Positions 11,528 through 20,669 of a stretch of 64,000 nt of DNA are shown here, piece after piece (position 1 is the stretch's first letter; each line of letters opens with the position of its first letter). Both the position numbers and the translations under genes were made by a program. The notes beneath the pieces are model-generated. The model did no database searches. It had not been told where the DNA came from and saw only the letters and a list, made by a program, of their open reading frames with translations. This DNA comes from Lactarius indigo (lineage: Eukaryota; Basidiomycota; Agaricomycetes; Russulales; Russulaceae), in assembly GCA_025766275.1 (NCBI GenBank), contig JAFKAC010000010.1, forward strand, positions 1,674,001 to 1,738,000, read 5' to 3'.

Positions 11528-12159
11528 ACCTGGTGGCCTGGGCTAGAGCACTTAAACTTAGCGTGTACAATAGCAGATTCTGATCCATGTGAATTCCAGT
11601 TCTTTTCAAATCTGCACACACAATGGCCAAATGAAACACTCTCATTGACTCTGGGGCAACAGACAATTTCATAAGCATGAACCTTCTGAAATGACTCAAA
11701 ATTACCTGCCTCCCTATGGAATGCCCCATTAAAATATGGAATGTAGATGGGACCCATAACCAGGGAGGGGAAATCACATCCTTCACAGACCTAACTGTCC
11801 AAACCAGAGAAAAAACCCAAAATCTTCAATTCCTCATCACAGATCTAGGAAATGATGAAGTAATCTTAGGATATCCCTGGTTCACAGCATTCAAACCAAA
11901 ATTCCATTGGTGAGATGCCACTATTGATGAGGAGTTCCGACCAGTCATTATTACCAGCCTAAACCTGTTGGACGAAGCCATGCCTATGGAATCTACCATT
12001 AAGGCATTGGAGATGTACCAACTCAACAAATTAGCCTGGGAACAACTAGAGCAAGAAAACGACCCATACATCTGACTGTGGAAAACCACCATGGCTTTGG
12101 AACTAGCTCAATGAGAAGCAGCAAAAAAAACCTCAGAAGACCTTTGAAGAAATGGTCCC
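11509..12159 (+). pseudogene. pol: Gyp1.1 pol, protease part only
   Basis: N-terminal part of pol: protease (LIDSGATDNFIS at about 11640), then the segment IKIWNVDGTHNQGGEITSF shared with all Gyp1 copies, ending in KTFEEMVP where an insertion begins at 12160. Several TGA codons replace CGA, for example in cagattctgatcc near 11575 and in catctgactgtgg near 12070. RT, RNase H and integrase are absent from the window. Confidence 0.82.
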
Positions 12160-12284
12160 TGTAGCGGTATGACTTATCGTGTACAACTAGACCAAGGTGA
12201 AGGTAAGTGAACTGAACTGGGAAAACACCCAAGCCTAGCGTGGAGACAAGTCACGTGCTGAACGTACAGTCACAATGGAGAATA
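12160..12284 (-). mobile_element. LTR-G end fragment inside Gyp1.1 pol
   Basis: 125 bases beginning TGTAGCGGTATGAC. They match the reverse complement of the last part of the solo LTR-G at 40479-41253, including cctagcgtggagacaagtca and cgtacagtcacaatggag. It starts exactly where the Gyp1.1 pol reading frame stops, so LTR-G inserted there in reverse. It was then cut at 12285 by Cop1. The rest of this LTR-G copy is missing. Confidence 0.7.
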
Positions 12285-12805
12285 TGTTGATAAGTGACCT
12301 GTGCGCACTTAGCGGCTCTAATGGACTCATAGATAACGGACTACAGTAGATTAGATTATTTTGATCTGTACAATCTGGACTATGACATCACATGTATATG
12401 ACATCATATGGACTATTCTGGACTTACTATTGTACTACGTTTCTTTGTTCTACTTTTGTTCTTATCTTTATTATGATGTCATTATGATGTCATCCTGCTC
12501 TGGACTCTTCTTGTTCTTTACGCCTTGTTCTCTTTATATCCACTCCTTTGTGTCCTATATAGAACAATGCGTCTTGTATTCTGTGACTAGGTATTACTCA
12601 CCTTGTAGTACTGTCACTCCCTGTATGAGTATAAGTAGAGTACCATGTACGCTCCTAGTCCACATCAGTTCCTCACTGTTGTGTGCCAGACACTCTTGCT
12701 TTACTTGCCTGACAACTCCCTGTTGCTGCTTCAAGCACTCTACCATATCTCACCACAGACACCTTTGCACTCTGTGAGTATGCCCCTCTACTGTGCTGTT
12801 CATCA
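12285..12805 (+). mobile_element. Cop1 5' LTR
   Basis: Begins TGTTGATAAGTGACC and ends GTGCTGTTCATCA, the same ends as the solo copy at 8376-8981. It contains a TATA-like gagtataagtag near 12627. Downstream come a copia-type primer site, a leader and gag. The 3' LTR and most of pol are not in the window because Gyp1.2 inserted at 14948 and the far side was lost. Confidence 0.82.
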
Positions 12806-12818
12806 GGTTATGGGCCCT
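12806..12818 (+). promoter_or_regulatory. Cop1 primer-binding site, half-tRNA type
   Basis: ggttatgggccc directly follows the LTR end. It is complementary to the anticodon arm of eukaryotic initiator tRNA-Met (GGGCCCAUAACC), not to the tRNA 3' end. Drosophila copia uses this kind of internal site, primed by a cleaved half-tRNA. Twelve bases pair without mismatch to the tRNA segment as I know it; the fungal tRNA itself was not checked. Confidence 0.65.
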
Positions 12819-13586
12819 GGTGCCCTAGCCACTCCACTTGGCTGGTCACTGTCTTCTTAGGAGGACACACCAGGCTAAGGTCTGTCTGGGGCCTTACCAG
12901 CCTTGCCCAAGGCAGAGGACAGTGGGGCGCCACTTGTCTCTGCTGAGGAACCTCCTGTGTATGTACTGCCCAGTAGTCCTACTTTCACCCCTACTGTTTT
13001 CCTAGCCCCTGTGCTATGCACAAGGAGACTGGGTCTGGTAGCCCCTTTACTTCAAAATATCCAGGTGTGCATGGCCCACTGGGCTGTGTATTGTGGAGCT
13101 TAGCGCCAGCTGTCTCTGGTGCTCCACACTGGGCGCAGGATCTCCTCACCATGGGAGTGTAAAACCTGGTTCAGGCTCTGGGGGGTGTTCACCACTATGG
13201 TGTTCTGCAACCAGATACCTGCCTTGTAGCGGCAATGGGAAAGGATTCAGTAAAGCCACTTGTGGCGATGAGGCAACCAACAGGCCGAGAAGGCTGAGGT
13301 AGACAGCCTTGGGCTCTGAAAGCATTCCCTTCACATTCCCCCTGATGAAAACCATTTGAGCTGTGTCCTAGACACATCCTGGCTGGCAGCTAGCTCATGG
13401 TATGGCAAAGGGATTCTTCCAACCTGGGCCTAGCCCTTGTATCACTGGCATACTATCAGGAGGCAGGACGCATTAGCATTCTGGCCTTACAGAATCACAG
13501 ACAGGAGTGGTATCCCCCTCTATCTTTGTCTTGCAACTATGAAGCACTGTCGCTGACTGCTCCTCGGCGACAGATAAATCATCCCA
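12819..13586 (+). other. Cop1 untranslated leader, no gene seen
   Basis: About 770 bases between primer site and gag start. Several short frames exist on both strands, but none has family-like sequence. I read it as 5' leader that probably holds the packaging and dimerisation signals; no specific signal can be pointed to. Confidence 0.6.
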
Positions 13587-14947
13587 ATGTCTGGCTCATC
13601 TTCTACCCCTGCTGCTGGTGCTGGTGCTCCTCCCAGCCCCACCGGTGGCTCTGCAGGAGGCTCACTCCCTCCTCCTTCTGGATCCACACCTTCCACACGC
13701 GTATCTGCCATGTATGGTGCAACGTTCGGCATGCCCTCTGGCATCTGCCTTGAACAGTTTGATGGCACTGGTTGGAACAAATGGTCTGGCACCATTGAGG
13801 CCATCCTCATGCTGCACGAAGCTGAGGATGTGTTCACTCTGGATACACCCCCATCTGGTATCACTACTGATGAGTGGGACTCAGTCCAGCGTTGTTCCAA
13901 GGCGTACCTCCACCTTTACCTCAAACCAGATGTCTACTCGCTTGTGGCAGACAACACAGCCTATCCTACCTTTAAGGACAAGTGGGCCAAGCTCAAGGAC
14001 GTATATGGAGGTGCTTCGGGCAGCACCACCATCTTTAATTTGTGGATTCAGATAACACAAGCCCACCTTGACGACTCCGCACCCATGGCCGCTCAGCTGG
14101 CCAAGCTCAATGAGCTTAGGGTTGCCCTTTCCAACGCGCAGATGGGTGTCTCTGACGTCCAATACTGCCTCATTCTCCTCCATGCGCTGCTGCCCTCTTA
14201 TGAGGTGTTGGCCTCAACAATCCTCACCAGTGGGGCCCCCTCCACACTCAAGCACGCTGAAATAATTGCGCGCATAGTGTCGGAAGAGGCTTGCCGCTCT
14301 GGGCCCTCTGGCTCCTCCCTCAACAAGGTGGCCCCTGTCAAGCCGACAGGCAAGAAGGGCAAGAAGGACCACTCTGGTCTGACTTGCCACTATTGCAACA
14401 AAAAGGGCCATATCAAGCCTGATTGCAGGAAGAGGAAGAAGGACGAGGCTGATGCAAAGGAGAAGGAGAAAGCAGGCAACAAGGCTGCCAATAGTCATGT
14501 CCTAGTACCTACCACCACCTCCATCTCAGAGGTCGTAGAGCCCAAGATGGATTGGGCCTCTGAATCAATTGGTGTTGCCTTGTATGCTGCCTCGCGTGTG
14601 CGTTGGATGATGGACAGTGGTGCCACACACCACATCACCCCACATTGGTCTGACTTCAAAGACTACACCCCAACCAAAGGCACTGTATGCCTAGGGGATA
14701 AGTCCACCATAGACCAAGTGGGTGTCGGGTCTGTCATCTTTACTACGAGCCAGGGTATCTCTATCACCCTCAGTAATGTGCTACACCTACCACAGGTGAA
14801 GATGCGCTTCTTGTCGACGCGCGCCCTAGCACAAAAGGGTGCTGAAATTGCCTTTGACAGTGGCTCATTTAAAATATCTGTCAACCAAAAGTGTGTGGCC
14901 AAAGGCTACCTTGAGGACAACCTTTACTGGTTGGACGCAACCAGTGT
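13587..14947 (+). pseudogene. gag-pol: Cop1 gag-pol, N-terminal 453 codons (Gag, knuckle, protease)
   Basis: Starts MSGSSSTPAAGAG. Then a copia-type Gag (LEQFDGTGWNKWSGTIEAIL, later LCHA-type helices), one CCHC knuckle (CHYCNKKGHIKPDC near 14387-14430), and the aspartic protease motif WMMDSGATHHIT near 14610. It is open with no stop up to 14947, where the LTR of Gyp1.2 begins. The open frame reads on into that LTR for about 90 codons, but those are LTR bases, not protein. The integrase, RT and RNase H that should follow are missing. High GC and an intact frame suggest a fairly young copy at the time it was broken. Confidence 0.88.
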
Positions 14948-15523
14948 TGTTACGATTTTCTTTGGACTCGTTCGTTCACACGTCACTATTCCTTTCCCCA
15001 CACTATACGAGCCCTGTATGATTACGTGGACTATATGTTTCCCCGGTTCCTATCATGCGCCCTACTTATCGACGTTCTCCTCTGATAAAGTTCGACATGT
15101 GCTAAGTTTCCGTTGTGTTCTCACTCACGCGCTACCCCACGTGATCCACCATTATTCCCAGTACGATTCCCCCTTTGTTCCCTTTATGTCTCCTTACTTG
15201 TTCCGAGACTGGTGATGGCGCCATCTGTTTGCACCGACCATACAGGTCGTTATCTATTTAAACCTAGTCCTATCTAGCTTGTACGGTAGACTAGACTTCT
15301 TGTGTAATACTACACTCGAACGCCTTTGCGCCCTTTACCGTCTCACGAACCCCCCTTGTCTCCGCTAGACCTTTGAGTCTTAGCCTTCCTCTACGGTCCA
15401 AGTGGCTAACGTCCTTGTGATCCTTGTGCACCATCCTACTGAAACCAAGCCTTGGAGCTTGCGTTACCGCAATTCGACTGACTTAGTACAGGTCGTACAC
15501 AACGCCCCTGTAGTGGCGTTACA
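14948..15523 (+). mobile_element. Gyp1.2 5' LTR (576 bp)
   Basis: TG..CA ends. Promoter box tatttaaa at 15255-15262, followed 33 bases later by agactagactt at 15288-15298, the presumed RNA 5' end. The U5 part ends ACGCCCCTGTAGTGGCGTTACA. It differs from the 3' LTR at roughly two dozen sites, mostly CpG transitions, plus small indels. Confidence 0.88.
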
Positions 15524-15525
15524 TT

Positions 15526-15536
15526 AAGTCTAGTCT
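15526..15536 (+). promoter_or_regulatory. Gyp1.2 self-priming site
   Basis: aagtctagtct lies two bases after the LTR and is the exact 11-base reverse complement of agactagactt at 15288-15298. No match to a tRNA 3' end (TGG...) is seen. Fits Tf1/sushi-type self-priming, where the mRNA 5' end folds back as the primer. Confidence 0.75.
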
Positions 15537-15544
15537 CTCACACC

Positions 15545-17221
15545 ATGGCTCTCACCAGCCGAAGCCGAACCAAGTTTGTCCAGGAATACCTGGAACGACA
15601 CACGGACAACGACCTCCGATCCTCAATCAAAGGAACGGCCGTTTGGAGGAATACTCCTCATGACACAGGCTACTACGTCTTTGACCCCGACAAAAACACC
15701 TACGAACCCATTGAATACATTGAAGACCAACACGTCTGGGCCTACGTTGCTTACTCAGACAAAAAGAACTCTTGGTATTCAATCAAACCAGTACCAGCAT
15801 CCTTTGGACTGGGACCAGGAAAAGCTCGAGTACAAGGCCTTGACATCGATTCCGACGTCGCAGAACCTGACTCAGACAGCGAAAACCCAGATCCTACCCT
15901 CACACCCACTGTTACCAGAACAGTCAATTTCGCATCATATGCCGATATGTCCACCACCCAAACCCAACTCGCAACCACCCTCACCCAATCAGGAGGCAGC
16001 CAACCCAGTGGAGGAGTGTCCTCCTCTGCGGCTGCTCCAAGTAGTGGAGGACATCCTATGGGAGGAAGTGTGCCGGCAGGTGGAAGCGGCCCTCCGGGAG
16101 GCCCAGGAAGCCATCATGGAGGTGGTGCACCTGGAGGTGGAGGCAGTGCGCCTGGAGGTGGAGGCGGAGGCGGTGCACCTGGAGGTGGAGGCGGAGGTGG
16201 CGCAGCTGCAGGAGGAGGATGCACAGCCCCAGGTCTCCTTAATGGAAGGCTCGGAGGAAACACCCTGCCAGAATTTACAGGAGATTGGGAATCAAGTCGG
16301 GCGTTTCTCAACGCCTTCTCCCTCTACCAAGGAATGAACCCCACCGTACAACAGCTGGCGGTCCCATACTCCCGCACAATGACCCTCCTCTCCTATATCC
16401 AAGGTCCCCTTGTAGATGACTGGGTCGAAGAACAGATCCAGTGGCTTGTCGCCCAATTAGTAGCAGGGGTGGCCCTAAACGAAGAAAACCTTTGGGACAC
16501 CATTGAAGCACGATTCATTCAAGCCTACACCGATACCACACAACAACAGAAAGCCTGACACTCCATCCAAAATCTTAGAATGGAGAAGGAAGATATCGAC
16601 ACATACATCGCCAAGTTCTCAAACCTCGCTAACAAGGCAGGATATAACAAAGACGAAGCCACCACACTGGAAATTTTCCAGAAGGGACTCCCCAATGCCC
16701 TTGTTGTAAACGCAATCAAATTCCATCATCCGATCACATGGGACGACTGGAAAGCAGCTGTAACACTACAACAAGCTGAATACCTCCTCTTAAAAGACAA
16801 ACTCACGAAAGGAGGAAACAACAAACGAGGGGGAGCATCCCGTGATCAATGGTTATCGGCACTAAACAAGAACCGAGACCCCAATGCGATGGATGTCAGT
16901 CACACAAGAGCAAGAGCCACCCTAACAGACACTGAAAAACTGCAACTACAGAAGGAAGGAAGATGCTTCCGCTGCCGAGGCCAAGGGCACATTTCTTGTA
17001 ATTGTCCACAAAAGTCCACCACCATTAAAGCAACCGAAACTACGACTCCCACGACCAGTGCCCCTACAACCGCCACTATCTCCATGACCGCATCACGCCC
17101 CCTTTCCAATGAGGAACAAGCGGATGCTCAAGTAGCGGCGTTATTCACTCAAACCCCAGAAGTACGAGAATTGATGGTGGACAAATTATTTGGCCAAAAG
17201 AAGGATTTTCTGAACGCTTGA
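15545..17221 (+). pseudogene. gag: Gyp1.2 gag with one nonsense codon
   Basis: Starts ATGGCTCTCACC. N-terminal domain about 110 codons (ending near SFGLGPGKARV), acidic linker, TVNFASYADMS block, Gly/Pro-rich tract (about residues 160-225), capsid-like Retrotrans_gag domain, then CCHC knuckle (CFRCRGQGHISCNC near 16970-17010). A TGA at 16556-16558 interrupts the capsid; the same frame continues to 17221. The slippery GGATTTT is at 17203-17209, before the stop at 17219-17221. About 558 codons, close to the 544 of Gyp1.4. Confidence 0.88.
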
Positions 17222-18101
17222 ACCCGGCGGCCTGGGCTAGAGCATTAAAACTTAGCATGTACAATAGCAGATTCTGATCTATGCGAATTCCAGTACTTTT
17301 CAAATCCGCACACACGATGGCCGAACGAAACGTCCTCATAGACTCTGGAGCAACTGACAATTTTATAAGCGAAAACCTCTTGAAAAGATTGAAGATCACC
17401 TGGCTAGCCACAGAACGACCCATCAAGATATGGAACGTGGATGGAACCCATAACCAGGGAGGAGAAATTACCTCCTTCACCGACCTAACTGTCAAGACAG
17501 GAGGAGTAACTCAAAACCTCCAATTCCTTATCACCGACCTTGGAAACGACGAAGTGATTTTAGGATACCCCTGGTTCACAGCTTTCGAACCAAAGTTTCA
17601 TTGGCGAGATGCCACGCTCAACAAAGAGTTCCAACCAGTGGTAATTACCAGCCTTAATTTGTCAGATGAAGCCACGCCTACAGAAGCCACTATTAAGGCA
17701 TTGGAGACGTACCAACTTGATGAATGGGCTTGGGAACAGCTAGAAGGAGAAGAAGACCCCTACATCAGAATACGAAAAACAACGACGGCGTCAGAACTTG
17801 TGCAGCAGGAGGCAGCCAAAAAACCGCAGAAGACTTTCGAGGAACTTGTTCCAGAAGAATACTGCAGACACAGCAAAGTTTTCAGCGAAGAAGCCTCCCA
17901 ACGCTTTCCCCCATCACGAACATGGGACCACGCCATCGATCTTATTCCAAATGCCCCTGAAACTATGGACTGCAAGGTATACCCGCTCACAATTCCTGAA
18001 ACCGAAAAGTTGTCCAAATTCATAACCGAACACCTGGACAAAAAGTACATTCAACCTTCAAAATCCCCCTACGCTTCGCCCTTCTTTTTCATCAAGAAGA
18101 A

Positions 18102-18580
18102 TGTCACGTTTCGACTCGGACCCTTACTGTACCGGTTGCGACTACGGCGGTAAGGTATATTAGTTGCGGACTTACTTACGATAGTGCGGTGATACGGTCG
18201 TACGATAGGAGATACGGTGCTTATAGCTGACTGAGGATGGACGCCACCAATACTAGTACTAGTAGTATTAGGATTCGAGATACTTACGCGATACGTTGGA
18301 CGCTACTTACGGTGATTCATAGCAGCGCTTCTAAGCCTGCTCGTTTGTGTATTTAAACTGTCCTGTGAAGACCAAGATACGCCATCTTGGTCTTCTTGAA
18401 TCGTCACTTGTCTCTTTCTCTTTCTCTCCTTCTTTCTCTAAGCCATCGCCTCCAAGATCAAGTGCACCTTCGAGTGTTCACTGTTGCTTACGCTTGGACC
18501 TCCGAGTCCTCAAGCCCAACCGCTAAGTTGTTACTGCCTTCATCGAGCTCAAGTCGAGCTAACGTCGTGACGACGTTACA
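18102..18580 (+). mobile_element. Gyp2.3 5' LTR (479 bp)
   Basis: TGTCACG...GACGTTACA. Rich in CpG, unlike older copies. It holds the TATA box at 18350-18357 and the inverted repeat aagaccaagat/atcttggtctt at 18369-18394, whose right arm is the presumed RNA 5' end. The pyrimidine-rich stretch after it (18405-18440) resembles a fungal leader. Confidence 0.92.
18350..18357 (+). promoter_or_regulatory. TATA box of Gyp2.3
   Basis: tatttaaa, 34 bases before atcttggtctt (18384-18394). This matches the usual TATA-to-start distance, so transcription probably starts at or next to that motif. The Gyp1 LTRs have the same box at 33 bases. Confidence 0.6.
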
Positions 18581-18582
18581 TT

Positions 18583-18593
18583 AAGACCAAGAT
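18583..18593 (+). promoter_or_regulatory. Gyp2.3 self-priming site
   Basis: aagaccaagat, two bases after the LTR, is the exact 11-base reverse complement of atcttggtctt at 18384-18394. Same geometry as Gyp1 although the two primer sequences differ, which points to co-evolution of the pairing. Confidence 0.75.
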
Positions 18594-18599
18594 ACCATC

Positions 18600-20669
18600 G
18601 TGGCCGTAACAACAAGAGACCAGTGGACGAACTTCCGTCCCTATTCACTCCCAAGGAGAGGAGATCGCAACGTCCCCACGCGCTTTTTACAGTCTGCGGC
18701 TTGGAGGGAAAGACAAGAAGAAACCGGCTATTTTGTGGAGTTCAACGGACCTAGTAGGTTCCGACCAGTTGAGTTCAACTTTGACCACTTGTGTTGGACG
18801 GAAGTTGCGTGGAATCCCATAGACTCCCAGTGGGACGTTATACGACCAGCAGGACCCAGATATCAGTGCGACATCGACGCCCGAGAGCTCAACAGCCGAG
18901 CAGATTGGGGTCCCATCGACGGACAAATACGAGAACACTCCACCAGAGAAGTGGTGTCAGAAGAAGAAGAGGAAGAAGAACAAAGCCAAAACGAAAGTGA
19001 AGGGCGAGAACCAGATCAAACAGAAACCAGCGGAGGAGCAATACAAGAACTCCTTATTGAACGAGCTGAGTCCGCGCATATCACAGAACCAGAGCCAATT
19101 CACATCCGATCACCAGCTATTATGGCAACGATAACACGAGCAATGGAGGAGGCTGCAATGGAAGAAGCACGCGCAATACAAGAAGAAGCACGAGAAATCC
19201 TCATGCCCATTAACCCTGAAACCGGCGTACGAATGACCGCCGACGACGCAGCCATTTTCCGAGCGATAGGGTCAGATCGAGGAGACCCCCCATCTGGACG
19301 ACAGCCCGCACTGGACCTCCCACCAGGGACAGGAGGGCCAGGAGAAGATCCGCCACCGCCACCAGGAGGAGGTATCCCGTTCGATCTGAGAAGGACCGAA
19401 CCACCAAGAATGCCGCCTACGGGACCACCAGGAGGAGGAGGAGGTGGCGGCGGAGGAGGTGGTGGAGACGCTGGAGGGGGAAGACATCATAACGAAAAGC
19501 TAACCGGCGAGCCACCTTCAATCTTTGACGGGGACAGACTCAAAGTAGACCAATTCCTAACACAGTGGCATGTCTACTGGGGTATGAACCTGGACGCCCC
19601 CATCATGCGCAACGATTACAGAAGATGCCTTCTGTTTCTTTCTTACATCAAAGGCGGAGCAGTCAGCGAATGGGTCCTGTCCTTCCTGAACTGGCTCAAC
19701 AGGCAAATACAACGGGGGATCAGTCCCTACACTCGCGACCTATGGAACGCCGTGGCCAATGGATTCAGCCAGAGATTCGAAAACACGCTAGAGAGGGAAC
19801 AAGCCCAAGCCATACTAAGGAAGGGCTTCAAAATGACGGGAGAGGACATTGACAAGTACGTCAATGACTTTGAACAGCTTGCACGGAAAGCTCACTATCG
19901 CCTCAACGAACCCCAAACCATCGATCTTTTTACGGCGGGTCTGCCCAAGGAACTGTTCAAAAACGCGTTCCAGTTCGACGACCCCGTCACGTTCGACGAC
20001 TGGAAGAGAGCCGTCCTCAAGCGACAAAAGAATTACATACACCTCAAAGCGCGGCTCAATGAATACAAAAACACGACGACACAGCCAAAGAAGCAGGGTG
20101 GCAACGCAGGGTGGACGCTCCCGCAAAACCTGCCACAAACTAACCCCTGGGCAATGGACACCTCGGCTGACCGCGCCAAGGTGAGACTCGCAGGGTCCGA
20201 AGACATCGACTTCAACAAACTACCACACCGCGACTGGCCCACGCCACCGTTCCCACCAAGAGGAGGACCGGGGGTGCGAGGACGAGGCAGAGGAGGATCT
20301 AGAAGGGACTTAAGGAATGTCCTTTGCTATAACTGTCACGCGCCTGGCCACCTCTCACGAAATTGTCCACACCCCCGCACGCAGCAACAATGGCAGGCTG
20401 CCCCATCCAGCAGCCGCATGATCGAAACTACGGGGTATCCGCAGGGACCCGTCTCACAGTACGCACCATCACAGTACACGCCGTCACTGCCCGGGTACAT
20501 GTCACCAGCGCCGAGCGTAATGCCCGCGCCTCAAATCAACGCTGCAACCACAAAAACGGCAGGGGAACAAGCCAAAGAGTGGCTCACACAAGTAGCCAAC
20601 AGCACGGATGAAGTAAAAGATCTTATACTTCAAGATCTATGGGGAAAAGAGGGTTTTCGGGACGCCTGA
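18600..20669 (+). CDS. gag: Gyp2.3 Gag polyprotein (689 codons, GTG start)
   Basis: Structural protein that packages element RNA in cytoplasmic particles. The start is the GTG at 18600, which aligns with the gag start of Gyp1 (GTGGCTCTCACC or ATGGCTCTCACC). No in-frame ATG exists before about residue 174. N-terminal domain to about residue 120, an acidic run EEEEEEEQ, a helical Ala/Glu region, a Pro/Gly-rich linker, a capsid-like Retrotrans_gag domain (from FDGDRLKVDQFL to LKRQKNYIHLKARLNE, about residues 308-490), an RG-rich stretch, and a CCHC knuckle at 576-589 (CYNCHAPGHLSRNC). It ends 12 bases after a slippery heptamer. Longer than Gyp1 Gag (544). The capsid call is secure; the start codon is the uncertain point. 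Confidence 0.88.
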   Translation: MAVTTRDQWTNFRPYSLPRRGDRNVPTRFLQSAAWRERQEETGYFVEFNGPSRFRPVEFNFDHLCWTEVAWNPIDSQWDVIRPAGPRYQCDIDARELNSRADWGPIDGQIREHSTREVVSEEEEEEEQSQNESEGREPDQTETSGGAIQELLIERAESAHITEPEPIHIRSPAIMATITRAMEEAAMEEARAIQEEAREILMPINPETGVRMTADDAAIFRAIGSDRGDPPSGRQPALDLPPGTGGPGEDPPPPPGGGIPFDLRRTEPPRMPPTGPPGGGGGGGGGGGGDAGGGRHHNEKLTGEPPSIFDGDRLKVDQFLTQWHVYWGMNLDAPIMRNDYRRCLLFLSYIKGGAVSEWVLSFLNWLNRQIQRGISPYTRDLWNAVANGFSQRFENTLEREQAQAILRKGFKMTGEDIDKYVNDFEQLARKAHYRLNEPQTIDLFTAGLPKELFKNAFQFDDPVTFDDWKRAVLKRQKNYIHLKARLNEYKNTTTQPKKQGGNAGWTLPQNLPQTNPWAMDTSADRAKVRLAGSEDIDFNKLPHRDWPTPPFPPRGGPGVRGRGRGGSRRDLRNVLCYNCHAPGHLSRNCPHPRTQQQWQAAPSSSRMIETTGYPQGPVSQYAPSQYTPSLPGYMSPAPSVMPAPQINAATTKTAGEQAKEWLTQVANSTDEVKDLILQDLWGKEGFRDA
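20651..20657 (+). promoter_or_regulatory. -1 frameshift heptamer GGGTTTT of Gyp2.3
   Basis: In the gag frame it reads G-GGT-TTT, which fits the X-XXY-YYZ rule. The gag stop TGA is at 20667-20669, and pol is in the -1 frame and open through the site. The same heptamer is used by a plant luteovirus. Gyp2.1 keeps it at 1388-1394. I did not fold the downstream RNA. Confidence 0.7.

Noticed and set aside
13587..15215. A 542-codon frame read as one protein
   Set aside because: The last 90 or so codons are the Gyp1.2 LTR read through from Cop1. The real Cop1 coding part ends at 14947.
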